NCBI GenBank assembly: GCA_963855995.1
Contig: OY979716.1
Span: forward strand, 42,168,854-42,232,853
Length of the DNA stretch: 64,000 nucleotides
Direction of reading: 5' to 3'
DNA from: Muricea muricata
Lineage: Eukaryota; Cnidaria; Anthozoa; Malacalcyonacea; Plexauridae
Position numbers and translations under genes: made by a program. The notes below the pieces were generated by a model, which was not told where the DNA came from, ran no database searches, and saw only the letters and a list, made by a program, of their open reading frames with translations. Numbering within the stretch: position 1 is the stretch's first letter; every line of letters starts with the position of its first letter. Below are positions 9,724 to 20,613 of the stretch, piece after piece.

Positions 9724-10876
9724 TACAATTAGCATCTCATTCCCCTCAGAAAAAGCTGATTTGACAAAGAGGGGTATACTGTCCAAAGTTGCGCGAGTAT
9801 ACGACCCACTAGGACTAGTGTCACTGTGTACACTAGCTGGAGAGCTGTTATATCGAGAAGCTTGCGAAAGCAAGGTTGGTTGGGATTCACCATTGAAAGA
9901 ATCGTTAGCGAAACGTGTAGAAAGATGGGAAAACGGGCTTGGAAACAGCGCGGAGTTTCGTAGGAGTTTGGCCGGAAAGCGGAAAGACATCGAAGAAATT
10001 AATCTTCATACTTTTGGAGATGCGAGCAGCATGGGCGTGGCCACAGCTGTGTACGCCGTAGTTAAGCAGCCTTCTGGAACTTCGCAAGGACTAGTGACAG
10101 CTAAATCTCGGTTACCAAAACAAGGACTGACGATCCCGAGGAGCGAGTTAGTGTCGGGACATATGGCAGCAAACCTAGTTGATAGTGTGAAGAAAGCCTT
10201 GGACGGATTCCCGGTGACCGGAGTAACTGGATGGCTGGACAGCACGGTCGCATTGTGCTGAGTCAAGGGACAGGGGCAATACAAGCAATTTGTACAAAAC
10301 CGGGTGCGAAAGATTAGAGGAAAGTCTTTCATCAAATGGAGACATGTGCCTACAGATCAGAACCCCGCAGACATTGGCAGTCGAGCTGGTATGGGATCCA
10401 ACGATAAACGCCTATGGCAGAACGGGCCGGTTTGGCTCAGCGACAAAACGAACTGCCCTCCAAACCCTCTCATTACAGAATCCAACGAATCGAGAGTCGA
10501 AACTAAACTAACGCGGGAAATTTTCAACTTAGCCATTACGAAAGAGGATGCGTTTGACGAACTGCTCGGAAAGTTTAACATGTGGAAGGTCATGCGAGTT
10601 GGAGTGTGGGTGACACGATTTGTGACCAACCTTAGAGTTCGAGAGGGTGAGAGAACAACCGGTCCTCTGAAGACAAAAGACACTCAAAAGCAAATTACCT
10701 TTTGGGTAAAAAGAAAGCACAAGCGAGACATGAAGCGACGAGCGTTTTCCAAGAGGACAAGCTGCAACTTAACCTGCAAAGGAACAAGGAAGATATATAC
10801 GAATGCCGCGGCAGACTACAGGGGATGTATCCGACATACTTACCGGATCAAGACCAATTTACAGAGAAGCTCGTAA
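9689..10876 (+). pseudogene. BEL/Pao RNase H region
   Basis: Continues RT in a new frame with YDPLGL and RNase H (HTFGDASSMGVATAVY). A TGA at about 10259 replaces the conserved W-I-K-G of element 2 (here VKG follows the stop). The frame resumes with WRHVPTDQNPADIGSR, the RNase H end motif, then the linker to integrase, until another frameshift near 10700. Confidence 0.85.
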
Positions 10877-12088
10877 TGAACGCTCACATTCGTACTTTGC
10901 ATGGGGGAGTGGGTCTTACGATGACCAAATTACGTGAAACATATTGGATTCCACGACTGCGACGATTGACGAGAAAGGTGATAAAGAAATGCAACGGTTG
11001 TAAGCGGTTTCAAGCAGTCGCACTATCCAGCCCTCCACCGGGTAAATTTCCATCCGAAAGAACAGTTGGTTCATCGGCGTTCGAGGTGATCAGGAGTGGA
11101 TTATGCGGGTCCGATTCCATATCGCCAAGCGAAAAATCGAGAGAAGAAATCGTATATCCTTCTATACACATGCAGTCTGTCAAGAGCTATTCACCTAGAG
11201 TTACTTCCGGATATGACTGCGACGGAATTTATTCATAGCTTCAAGATGTTCATTGCTCGTAGAGGCCGACCAAGGAAAGTGTTCTCCGATAACGGAAAGA
11301 CTTTCGCAGCGGCGGCGACCTGGGTGAGAAAGTTGATGAAAGATGAGCAAGTGCACGACTGGCTGGCCGAGCAACGAATCGTGTGGCAGTTCAATTTGTC
11401 TCGTGCGCCGTGGTGGGGCGGCCAGTTCGAGCGACTGGTGGGTTTGGTCAAGCAAGCCCTGTACAAGACACTCGGTAAAGGCTGTCTCTATTGGAAAGAA
11501 CTTCAAGAAGTAATCATAGATATTGAAATCGCGTTGAACAATCGGCCGCTAAGCTACATCGAAGAGGACGTCCAGATGCCAATTCTCACCCCCAACAGCT
11601 TGATGTTTGGTCAACCTGGTGTAGTTCCTGAAGAAGAGATTGCCGATATCGATGATGTGGTCCTCAGGAAAAGAGCGAAATACGTCAAAAGATGCAAGAA
11701 TGCACTATGGGAGAGGTGGTCGAAGGAATATCTCTGAGGATTGCGTGAACGCCACAATTTGAAACACAAAACAAGAGACCAAGATCTGAAACAAGGAGAC
11801 GTGGTGATAATCAAGGGAGACGACAGAAATAGAAACAAGTGGAAACTCGGTGTTGTAGACCAAATGATTAAAGGGAAAGATGACGTGGTCAGGGCTGTTC
11901 GACTGAGAGCAGGAAAGTCCTTCTTGGAGCGTCCAATCCAGCATCTTTTCCCTCTAGAACTGTCCTGTGATCTGAAGCCAAAGAAACAGCTGGATGTACA
12001 AGCGAAGGAGTTTGTACCAAAAAGAATGGCGGCAAAGGCTGCTCGAGAGAACATTCGCCTCATAGCAAGTGAGGAAGAGAGTGATTGA
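10702..12088 (+). pseudogene. BEL/Pao integrase
   Basis: Segment 10702-11090 has the zinc-binding domain (HIRTLHGGVG ... CNGCKRF). A frameshift near 11090 leads to the core at 11096-11737: MDYAGPIP with catalytic Asp, FSDNGKTF with the second Asp, and WWGGQFERL with Glu, all three present. A TGA at 11736-11738 is followed in the same frame by the C-terminal domain (GDVVIIKGDD, RPIQHLFPLEL). Overall domain order matches element 2. Confidence 0.88.
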
Positions 12089-12167
12089 ACACTTTGACAT
12101 ATGTTATATGACATTCTTAACTTAGTTACAGAACGGCATAAATATTTGCTTTCTAAGGAAATCAAAT

Positions 12168-12177
12168 AGGGGGAGAG
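12168..12177 (+). other. Polypurine tract of BEL element 1
   Basis: AGGGGGAGAG directly precedes the 3' LTR. Confidence 0.8.
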
Positions 12178-12383
12178 TGTCCGAAATAGTTAGGGCACTC
12201 TGTGTAGCAGGAAATTTGGGTGGAAGGATATTGTTGTGTTCACGCCTAAAAGAGGAGCATTGAGATGCGGAGAGAGAGAGATTTTCTTGTTCAATTTGAA
12301 ATAAAACCTTTTTAAAACTAGTATATTGTTGTGATTGTGAACTCTGAGATTGTGGGGGGATACCAACCCACCGATTCCCCACA
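12178..12383 (+). repeat. 3' LTR of BEL element 1
   Basis: 206 bp, TG..CA ends, same sequence as 6678-6892 apart from substitutions and the 9-base indel. Confidence 0.92.
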
Positions 12384-12412
12384 ACCATGACATACTATTA
12401 ATTTTATTACCT

Positions 12413-12478
12413 CTTGAAGCAGTGAGTCTTTATACTTGAAGCACTGAATCTTTATACTTGAAGCACTGAATCTTTATC
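12413..12478. repeat. 22-bp tandem repeat, three copies
   Basis: CTTGAAGCACTGAATCTTTA occurs three times in tandem with small changes. Confidence 0.8.
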
Positions 12479-13437
12479 GAGCGTTCATTCCAGTGACAGG
12501 AATATACACGATTTTATCATCTTTTAACTGCTCTTTATATTTTTGTGCCAGATCTTCTCCTTACTGAACTATGTCCAACTGCAATTCATCTAGGTTCCTG
12601 CATGAAAGCAAACATTAAACACCCATAAATCTTGACAGCGCTATAAATTACAATAATTTTAATAATATAATAATAATATTTACAATTAGACAGGTTAACT
12701 TTGTCAGAAATAATTTTCTGTTACCAATGAAGGACCTGTATTTACACCTAAAAGTACATTTATATTTATAAAAGTTAAGTGTGTAGAACTCAATTGTTTC
12801 AAATGTCAATGAGTGCTACTTATTTTCTATGATGTCAATAAATGCTACTTATTTTCTTTTTAATTTAAATTTTACAACAGAACGTTCATCTGCAAGAGAT
12901 TTGTCCAAATCATTGAAAATGTGTGCTCCCTGATATGCAAATATCTTTGTTCAGAATGCTGTACAGACGTTTGGAAGTTTTATGAACAATCCATCTCTGC
13001 AATCTATCTCTATGATCTATCTCTGCAAATATTTTTTCCATGTGCTAGTCTTTCGAACATAATTTCATTTCGATGTAGCTGAGTATGGTTAAGAGATTTA
13101 AAAACATCCATCCCTGAATGACGGGTTTGTAATGTTTTAAGACAGTCCATATGCAATTGAATTGAGTGAGGATTCAACGTGATGTTTATAAAATAAAAAA
13201 TAAGGAATAAAATTACTTGGTTATATAATTTGACGATATAATATGCATGTCTACTAATGTTATTTTATTTATAGTTCAAGTATTTGAGCTTCCCCTCCTT
13301 ATACTTGTATAGTCATTGTCATATTTCATATTTCATATTTTGATCATACATTGTTGTTACGAATATTTTATGGCGCCCCAATATTACCTGTGTTTGATGC
13401 AATCTAAATCCTATCTTTTTTAAGTATGTAATCCTTT
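12479..13437. other. Non-coding, AT-rich
   Basis: No coding or structural signal recognised. Confidence 0.45.
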
Positions 13438-14503
13438 AGTAATTCTGATGAAGAGTCGTCTAGTTCTTCCACCAATCTGGGGAAACGATCGTATTTGGCA
13501 GAGGGCAATACTCCTGGAAAGCCTAAAACAAAACAGGGTAAACCAAGAAAATAATTATTCACTGACGAAACAAATGTAAAAAACAAGTGCAATCCGAATT
13601 CCACTGCATATGGTAACTGGACAACTAGTGAAATAAAAACACTGGTGCAGCATATTTGCTTGTTCTGGGATGGGGCATACTCTGGCAAATGGCCAACATT
13701 AAAAAATATGGATTTCTGGAATGATTGTGCTTCATCAGTCAATCAAATATGCAAGTCTTCTAGAACAGGTTGGTTTGAACTAGAATATTAAAGTGATTTG
13801 AAGTCAAAATACATTGTCTTGAGAAGTCTATTGGTCAACAAATAGTAAATTGCTATGTAGTTAATATGCATTGAGTAGTCAATTTACTATTTCCCATTTT
13901 TAGGATCATCATTTAGGACAATTGTTACGAAGCATTTGAATAAGCAGTTTAAGACATTCTCAGAAGCTGAGGATTTTTGATATTGATTATATATCTGAAA
14001 TGACCTATTCCAAAGGAAATGATTTCACTTCAACTACATCAAAGCAACTGATCAACAACATTTCTGCATGTATCTCACCAATTTTTAATTCTTCACCTGT
14101 GAAGGAATCAAAACTGTCTTTAGGAGATACTACAAAGAAGTTTGTAACAGCATTTACCAGTGTTATGTCATATCGTCTTCAAAAACAGATTTTGCAATGT
14201 TTATATCATCATATTGTTTTAACTTCTGGTGGCCATGCCTTCTGTTCATTTGTCAAACATGATTTCCTGTGGAAGAGCCTTTGGGCAATGAAAGTTCTTC
14301 ATACTGAAGGAAAACACAACCTGTTATATCACCTGAGCCATTGTTTCTCGTTGGAAGAGGAAAGTGGATTAACACGAATGCCATTGAACAGAATGCCTTA
14401 TGGTTTGATCGACTATAACATCAGATTTTTTTCCTCATCATCTTCTCAAAGACTAGGTTTGGAGGAACATTGCTTGCTCCGTAGAAATAGGCCTGCTCTG
14501 TAG
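13438..14503 (+). pseudogene. Two-exon SANT/Myb-like multicopy gene, decayed
   Basis: The first part has a Ser-rich acidic tract, then WTTSEIKTLVQ ... SGKWP, which resembles Myb/SANT-like DNA-binding modules. A donor (ACAG|GTTGGT at 13769) and an acceptor (TTTTTAG| at 13903) join in phase to TKHLNKQFKTFSEAE. A one-base frameshift near 13980 leads to a 167-codon frame with MPLNRMPYGLIDYNIRFF near its end, a motif I associate with a widespread transposon-like protein family. A stop also lies between the acidic tract and the SANT part. Function is unknown; the DNA-binding reading is inference. Confidence 0.45.
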
Positions 14504-14566
14504 AAACAGGCCTTCTCCATAGAAACAGGCCTTCTCCGTAGAAACAGGCCTGCACTGTGGAAATGG
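14475..14566. repeat. 19-bp tandem repeat, about five copies
   Basis: Units like TGCTCCGTAGAAATAGGCC repeat with small changes; most carry CAGGCCT. It overlaps the end of the SANT-like reading frame and so shapes its C-terminal residues. Confidence 0.8.
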
Positions 14567-14642
14567 AAATTAAGCTTGCTCTGTTAGGGGACTGGTACTA
14601 TTGCTAACTGTGATTTCAAAATGGCCCTGGACTACAAGTAAT

Positions 14643-16502
14643 ATGGCTAAATTTTGTCAGGAGTGCGGAACGAGATATGCAAATGAAAATGCAAAGTATT
14701 GTTATAACTGTGGCAAGCAAACTTCCGCAGGTAATCACTTTACCTTTTTAATAAGGAAGATGTATTCTAAAAGTTATGTATAATTATAAATATGATTTAT
14801 TATGTATCTCGTTGTTTTCTTGTGCTGCCTTGGAGACGTAAAAAGCTGTTCACTCGCCCCTATAGGGGTTATGCCATCCAATTATTATATCCTCCCCTCC
14901 CTCCCCCTGTTGTGGACCTCTGTTTTTCAACCCCCTTACATTAAATTTGCAATGGCATTTTTACTCCATTACCTGCAATTTCCAACACAAGTTAATCACG
15001 AATCACACTCCTCTCCCACTGAATTTTTATTGAATTCCCTCTCCCTAATGTTTCTAGCATTTTAGGTATTTTTAATCCTCACCTTTGAATTTCTAGTCTA
15101 CAAATGGCTGCTACCATGGAAAATCCATGTGGAAGAATTGCTCTCCCCCATGAAATTTTCCAATTCCTCAATGGGGGGGGGGAGGGCTGAATAAAAATTG
15201 AAATAGCCCATTATGCTTTGTAGGTGGAAACATACTCTCGCTTCTCATAACCTTGTATGTATGGTGTCCCATATCTGCCAAAAATCAACTTTTTTATTTA
15301 AAACATGTTATATAGTATCTAAAAATATGTACTTGTAAAAATATGTTAACAGCTATTCAGCATTATTAAACATTGTTACTACCATAGAAAAGGGTGTACA
15401 AGATTATGTAGAAAATTAGTTTCTATTCTTATTATAACAGTGTCGAAAATTACTTTCCTAAATATTATAGAAACTCAGCCATCAGCTTCAACCACTTGTA
15501 CATGTGCTCCAACATCAGCATGTAGTTTAAATAGTTCACATTAAGCACCGCTAACACCAAAGTCGACATTAACTTATGCAGATTTCCGAAAAAGAAAACA
15601 GGCAGCTCGAGCAAGCAAAATACAGCCAACAAAAAAAGCAAAAACTAATGAAGAAGTAAAAGTGCAAATTGGTGTCTTCGAAGCTGATGGTGGAAAGCTG
15701 AAAAGGCTTAAGGGTAGAACCCTTCCATTGGTCATTGTATCAAGCTGCAATGCAAGTGACCTACTCAAGGCTGCAATTTAGAAGCACGCTAAACACTTTA
15801 AACAGTTTAACAAATATGCTGATTGCATTCTTCTTTATCCTGACCAATTCATAGTGCAGAAACTATCTGGTAGTTCTGAGGATTTTGTTTTGCATGAGTA
15901 CAAAAAGGATTTGGGCAAGCCATACCCAAAAATCTATTTTTATCTATGTGATAAAATAGATTTTGAGAGGGTTAAAGACTATACAGATATAGAATCTGAT
16001 GATGAAATTCCACAGCTTGGCAAACAGAAAGAACTGGTAAAATTGGAGAATACCATTAATATTAGTGATGACAGCGAGGATGACAGAAATTGTTTGCGCA
16101 CAGCAGAAACAACATGCCTCACATGTTTTGAAATGTATTCGTTTGATCAAATTGAAGCTCATGCTAATATCTGTGCAGATAATTATACCTTGACAATGAC
16201 CCTATTGGATATGTTTTGGAGGAACTATTGAATGATTCACCTGAAATAAGCAGTATTGTGGGTGAGCATGAGAATGCAAGTTCTGAAACTAAAATAGAGA
16301 AAATGAAACAAATTGTAGCTGAACTTTCTAAAAATGTTCAACGCGTTAAAATCAGGATCAGTATTAGATGGAAGTCTGTGTTTAAGGACTATTTGGAAAC
16401 TGCCAAGAAGCCATGGTTTAATAATGAACGGATGCTGAAAGTGACTTTCATAGGTGAACTGGCAGTTGATGATGGTGGGCCTCGTCGTGAGTTTTTTTTC
16501 AG
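14643..16502 (+). pseudogene. Zinc-ribbon / HECT E3 ligase-like gene, truncated
   Basis: Exon 1 (14643-14730) encodes a zinc ribbon, CQECG ... YCYNCGKQ. The donor GTAATC joins in phase to an acceptor at 15470. Exon 2 then holds a ubiquitin-fold-like region (KGRTLPLVIVSSC ... DLGKPYPKIYFYLC), a CCHC finger CLTCFEMYSFDQIEAHANIC of UBZ4 spacing, and after a frameshift near 16190 the start of a HECT domain (VTFIGELAVDDGGPRREFF). TAA near 15542 and TAG near 15778 interrupt exon 2. A donor follows at 16503 but no later HECT exon with the catalytic Cys is present. This domain series is known from expanded G2E3-like families in invertebrates. Confidence 0.7.
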
Positions 16503-16654
16503 GTTTGCACATTCAAATATTTACTTAATACCTTAAAATTGAATGTCTCATTGATTGATGGTTTGATTTCTGGCATGGTATTAAAATTAAGGCTTATAGT
16601 AATCATAAGATACTGTAATTGTTAATTGGGAACAGAATAGTAAAACATGCATTG

Positions 16655-17094
16655 TTCAGCAAAGTACTCAATTTTTTTACTTAAGTAAAAGTAAAAAGTA
16701 ACACCTCAATTTTTACTTACTGACTGAAAATTTTACATAAGTAAAAGTTAAAGTATTGCTTAAAAATTTTACTTAAGTAACAGAAAAGTACTGGAAAAAT
16801 ATAGTTCAGTGAAAGTACTCCTGAAATAGAATTAAATAGAACATTTATTTGGGCAGTAGTAATCCAGAGGTAACAGCCATAGCCTGGCTGAGCCAAACAC
16901 ATTCTCACTAGCGATCACTGCTGACTTCGCCTTGAGAGCAACTTTAAACTTTTTTACTTTGCCAAAGTATAAAAGTAACAAAGTAAAAAATTATTTTAAA
17001 AACGCAAATCGTACTTCACTACAAGTACTGTAAAAAGCAGTTAATAGAAAAATTACTTCGTTACAAGAAAATACTGAAAAATTAACGCTACACA
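16655..17094. mobile_element. hAT-like non-autonomous element, AGTAAAAGTA repeats
   Basis: Many direct and inverted copies of ACTTAAGTAAAAGTA-like motifs at both ends, the subterminal pattern of several hAT families. Similar sequence lies next to the minus-strand hAT fragment at 36.75-36.84 kb. Exact ends and target duplication could not be fixed. Confidence 0.5.
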
Positions 17095-17320
17095 GATAAT
17101 GAAAATCGTGACAGTTCGACAAACATGCTTTAACACTGTACAACAACAGCAATTACTAGCACACATTATTAACACTAAATTAAATAGTAAGGTTTGTAGT
17201 TAAAATATTTGTTACAACTCTAAGCAGCATGATGATAGTAAAAGGAACACAGTATTGTGCTATATTTTATACTTGCAGTATAGTACAAAATGAGAGTAGT
17301 GTAAGAGGGCCGGTTCTGGC
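17095..17320. other. Non-coding boundary between hAT relic and virus-like block
   Basis: No gene seen. The left end of the virus-like block must lie here or in the repeat that follows. Confidence 0.4.
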
Positions 17321-17450
17321 GCATTTTTTACTCGTGTAACCGCCTCGCCCTTTTTTGTCCGCCTGTTGGCTCATTTTTACTCGTGTAACCGCCCCGCCCT
17401 TTTTTTTGTTCTTGCTCATTTTTTTGCTCGTGTAACCGCCTCTCCCTTTT
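17321..17450. repeat. GC-rich triple repeat at the left edge of the virus-like block
   Basis: Three copies, 40-50 bp apart, of CTCGTGTAACCGCCTCGCCC followed by T runs. On the minus strand one frame through it is open and very charged, so it may be the tail of the preceding gene or a terminal repeat of the element. Confidence 0.7.
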
Positions 17451-17456
17451 GTTGTT

Positions 17457-18230
17457 CTACTTAAAACACTGGTCGTCGTTGTTCTCCATGTTGATAACAG
17501 CCTTTTTATTTACGATTGGGGGCAGGAACGGTTTGTAACTTTTCCCTTCTAACGGGGTAAACATCGTAATAAATATTTCCAGCATTTCTATAGAATGTAA
17601 CCTCCATCCACTCCCAAGCTTTTGGTAATCCACGTCTTCTATGCTAATCATACTATGTGTTTTGCTACTGAAATGGGCAATGGTGAAAGTGTCTTCCCGG
17701 GTCTGCCCAGGCCATTTTGCATACTAGTACTGTATGTACCTTTTTCCCCAACGCTGCCTATGCTATTAATTAGCCTTATAACTTTATGCGATGTAGAGTT
17801 AAGGAAAATGGTTGGGTCAACGTAGTCGTCACCATTAATTACCCATTTTTGTGTGTTATTCTTAATAGCGCTTGAGACTAGTATTGGTCTTGTCCTTATT
17901 TTAAGTTCGTTTTCTTGAATTTCACGCTCCCATTTAAGAAACTCCTCTCTCTCCCTTTTTCTAGTCGCCCCAGCAGCTAAGATTTTCTCACGACGTTTTT
18001 CCTCTAGCCTAATTTCACGTCCCCACTTTAAGAACTCATTCCTCTCCCTCTCTTTTACCTCCCATTCTTTTCAACCGCGCATTATTTCATCTTGAATGCG
18101 TTGTGCCTCTTCCCTTTCGCGCAGTAACTCTTCTCTTTTAAGCTGGCGCTTTCTAACTTTCAAAAAGTTATAGAAGGAGTATGGTTAGCCGGGAAAGCCG
18201 AATTGTCTTCTTCTTTATTGTAGTGTTTTT
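17457..18230 (-). pseudogene. Charged coiled-coil protein of the virus-like block
   Basis: On the minus strand a frame rich in Glu, Lys and Arg (LLREREEAQRIQDEIM, EFLKWGREIR) predicts a long helix or coiled coil, then a globular C-terminal part (WVINGDDYVDP). One TGA lies in the helical part (about 18076) and a TGA overlaps ATG at about 17651, where the frame steps to a 64-codon tail (MISIEDVDYQKLG) that probably belongs to the same protein. No clear start codon. Function unknown; a structural or scaffolding role would be a guess. It follows 18721-18240 closely. Confidence 0.5.
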
Positions 18231-18239
18231 TTTTGTTTT

Positions 18240-18721
18240 TTAATCCTCAATTACAGTGCGGACAGAAGGAGGTTTTTTAATTAGGTTGATCGAGTCTACG
18301 TGCACGATCAGCGACGGGTGAGTATGGTTTACATACACGGCCATCAGCGTAATTTGTGCATTCACGATAACTTTTTTAACATTTAACATCTCACGGTCAA
18401 ATTCTTTTAGTTTGAGGTACAGGTTGTTGTACCCTTCATCGTTCTTTTTTAAACACTGTAACAATGGTTTTTCCAACGGTTTGTCGAGCAACGTCTCCAC
18501 TCTACTTTCGACAGCACGTAATTTGTCATACATCTCGTCAGGAATGCTAACACCAATGTTGTGAATTTTGTACTCTTCATTGAACATAATGCCAAAATTG
18601 GAATAACAGTGATTAACGTGATTGTACCAGCTTCCCCGTACATTAGGTTCACGTACTTTCCGACAGATTTCTTGGATTGTTTCTTGGACGATATTTGAAT
18701 GAGTTCAGGATTGAATGGCAT
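18240..18721 (-). pseudogene. Unrecognised gene of the virus-like block, frameshifted
   Basis: Likely starts at ATG 18721 (MPFNPELIQISSKKQSKK). A frameshift near 18650 moves into the frame of IGVSIPDEMYDKLRAVESRV, ending at 18240. The C-terminal part alternates hydrophobic beta-like stretches (VIVNAQITLMAVYV). No family recognised. It sits between two other broken genes in the same direction. Confidence 0.5.
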
Positions 18722-18799
18722 TCTTTTTATTAATATACACAGGGTCCGGAAAAACGTATACAACTAAAAACCCCTGATATTTTTTGTTAAGTACCAGGA

Positions 18800-19449
18800 T
18801 TACCAACCTTCAGGGAGCGAAGATGGTGAGGCACCGCCTAGCGATATTGATACTATGTTTTTAATTTCCTTAAGTTTTTCAAGGGGGTAAGATTTTAGTG
18901 CTTTTATCAACCCCTCTAAACTACGATAATATACCAAAGACCCATCTAAGAACTCAACCTCAACCTCGGCTTGACAATGATAATTTTTTATGACCTATAA
19001 AAGCTTTTAATTTTTCTACGGCAGTCATTCCCGACCACTTTAAATTCATGTCCCTTACGGTCAGTTTGACGACGACGCGTACGACGTGCGCTTCAACGGG
19101 GCGCCCTGCTTTTTCCAGTTCGTTGGCCAGGAACGTTAATTTTTTTGTTTTTTCCGTTCGACGGCCCGGTGGTTTTTCCAAAGTATGGGAAGTATTCTGT
19201 AGCGTATTTGTTTGTACACGCCTTGTCGGTAATCTGGTTTCTCAAAGACGGGTTTTTTAAAAACTCTGGGATTACATTCCCAACCTTATTCATTGGGTTT
19301 AGCTCGCATATATTAGTTACCAAATCCATGACCGCTTTTTTGAAATGTTTTGATTCCCTATAACGACCGTCAATATAGTTCCATAGTGTGTTGTTGTAAA
19401 ATTCTTTAAGGACCTCGTACATGAGGTCAGCACAGTGTTTGCAAATCAT
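18800..19449 (-). pseudogene. Unrecognised gene of the virus-like block, two frameshifts
   Basis: Starts MICKHCADLMYEVL at 19449; the first frame runs to 19093. A shift near 19160 leads to the frame ending 18960 (AHVVRVVVKLTVRDM), and another near 18965 to a tail ending at TAA 18802-18800 with EKLKEIKNIVSISLGG. Together about 210 codons. The CKHC start could be a metal site but no partner Cys pair is seen. Function unknown. Confidence 0.5.
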
Positions 19450-19515
19450 TTTTCATTTAACTAGTATTTTTTGCGCATTAGTTGCGTATTAGCTTATGCA
19501 AGGTCAAAAAAATTT

Positions 19516-19545
19516 CTTTCATAACTTATAAAAAAGTTACGAAAG
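19516..19545. repeat. Hairpin at a gene end, GTTACGAAAG type
   Basis: Left arm 19516-19527 and right arm 19534-19545 pair with one mismatch around a 6-base loop. The core TTACGAA matches two hairpins at 21108 and 21566. Confidence 0.65.
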
Positions 19546-19941
19546 GAAAATTTTGTAGGCACCCCACCCGCCTGCCAGCCCGACGGCAACGTGTTGGTAT
19601 TCTTCCATCTCGTCTGATGGTTTGTAGAAGTCGGCTATGTGAGGTTCTCTTTTAAATGTTTTGTTTTCGTAGGTAATTTTTTGCAAGTCGTCTAACGCTT
19701 TGTTTGTTTTGTTAATATCTGCGTTCGCGTCAGACAACTGTTGACGGAGTAAATCAATTTCGTTCTTCTTTGCGACTTGGTTCTCGTACCATTTTTCTTT
19801 TGCTGCCATTAGCTTTTCCATAGCTAAGTTGTGTCGTTTCATTTCATCTTCGTACCCGTTTTTGTTTAGAGATTTGAATAGAAACCCGGTGCCTGCGAAT
19901 GCCAGTGCGTTGAATATTCCTGATGCTGCTACGCTTGCCAT
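19537..19941 (-). CDS. Small protein with terminal hydrophobic segments and central coiled coil
   Basis: 134 intact codons. Residues 1-25 are hydrophobic and small (ASGIFNALAFAGTGFLF), residues 30-95 charged and heptad-like, and the end is again hydrophobic (VAVGLAGGWGAYKIFLS). I associate similar proteins with integrase-bearing elements of cnidarians, from memory and unverified. Could be a virion membrane or fusion-neutral structural protein; no function assigned. Stop lies inside a 12-bp-stem hairpin (19516-19545). Start ATG 19941 follows the previous gene by 5 bases. Confidence 0.65.
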   Translation of the reverse strand: MASVAASGIFNALAFAGTGFLFKSLNKNGYEDEMKRHNLAMEKLMAAKEKWYENQVAKKNEIDLLRQQLSDANADINKTNKALDDLQKITYENKTFKREPHIADFYKPSDEMEEYQHVAVGLAGGWGAYKIFLS

Positions 19942-19946
19942 TTTAT

Positions 19947-20177
19947 TTATGAACCTTTAGATATCTCCTTTGGGATGTACTCCTTGTCTTGAAGCGTCTT
20001 GACCAGTAACGTACCCAACCCGACGGCAACGGCTAATTTTGCAGCTCCATTTACCGTTTCTGGAACTCCTAACAGTGTCTTTAAAAATTTCTTGCTCACG
20101 TACGAAACTCCGACGGCACCTGCTGTAACTGCAGCCGCAGTGTGAACACTATTCATTACTTCTTTTTGTGAAGACAT
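19947..20177 (-). CDS. 76-aa membrane protein, two hydrophobic segments
   Basis: Intact small frame. Two alanine/glycine/valine-rich segments (AAAVTAGAVGVSYVS and LAVAVGLGTLLVKTL) separated by a short lysine-containing loop suggest a helical hairpin in a membrane. Tight spacing with the neighbours (22 and 5 bases) fits a compact virus-like gene block. Family not recognised. Confidence 0.6.
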   Translation of the reverse strand: MSSQKEVMNSVHTAAAVTAGAVGVSYVSKKFLKTLLGVPETVNGAAKLAVAVGLGTLLVKTLQDKEYIPKEISKGS

Positions 20178-20199
20178 ACTTTACTTGTTTGTTGTGTAG

Positions 20200-20535
20200 C
20201 TAATTTTTAAAACTACGTAATTTACTGACGGTGTTTTCTTCGACGTTGTTTTGGACGATGTTGTTGTTGACGGCTTCTTCCTTTTTACCTGTTGTCTTGT
20301 AAAGGTAATACCCTAAACCGGCCGCTCCTAGAAGTAAAAAGATTTTTGTTGTATTGCACATCCCTTCTTCCCCGCAGTCACCTTCAGGTTCTCCCCCTAG
20401 GGTGGTTGGCTCCCCTGCTCTTTTTTCTTTTTCATTGCATTCGGCAAGGTTTTTACCTGCAGCAATCCTTTTAAGGTCTTTTTCAGGTTTATCGGTCATG
20501 ATTCGTTGGTCGGGGTTGTTTGGTGTTTCGCTCAT
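20200..20535 (-). CDS. 111-aa single-pass membrane protein
   Basis: Intact frame with a polar, charged N-terminal 70 residues, then IFLLLGAAGLGYYLY, one transmembrane helix, and a short polar tail. Glu/Lys-rich and without signal peptide, so probably anchored by this one helix. Family not recognised. Confidence 0.6.
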   Translation of the reverse strand: MSETPNNPDQRIMTDKPEKDLKRIAAGKNLAECNEKEKRAGEPTTLGGEPEGDCGEEGMCNTTKIFLLLGAAGLGYYLYKTTGKKEEAVNNNIVQNNVEENTVSKLRSFKN

Positions 20536-20613
20536 TTATTTGTTATTGAAAACAAATAAATAAATATGGGTTGCCAACAAACTTATACAAACATCTATTG
20601 GGGGGGAACGTAC

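Larger units (their letters stand above)
6678..12383 (+). mobile_element. BEL/Pao LTR retrotransposon 1, decayed
   Basis: 5,706 bp between LTRs 6678-6892 and 12178-12383, flanked by ACCA (6674-6677 and 12384-12387). Gag with a DUF1759-type region and three zinc knuckles is followed by a DUF1758-type protease, RT, RNase H and integrase, the BEL/Pao order and domain set. The second BEL element at 38.9 kb is a closely related family and provides the internal comparison. At least three in-frame stops, four frameshifts and an internal deletion in RT make it inactive. Confidence 0.95.

Noticed and set aside
12190-12393. Minus-strand frames in both LTRs of BEL element 1
   Set aside because: They are mirrored copies of LTR sequence with no protein features.
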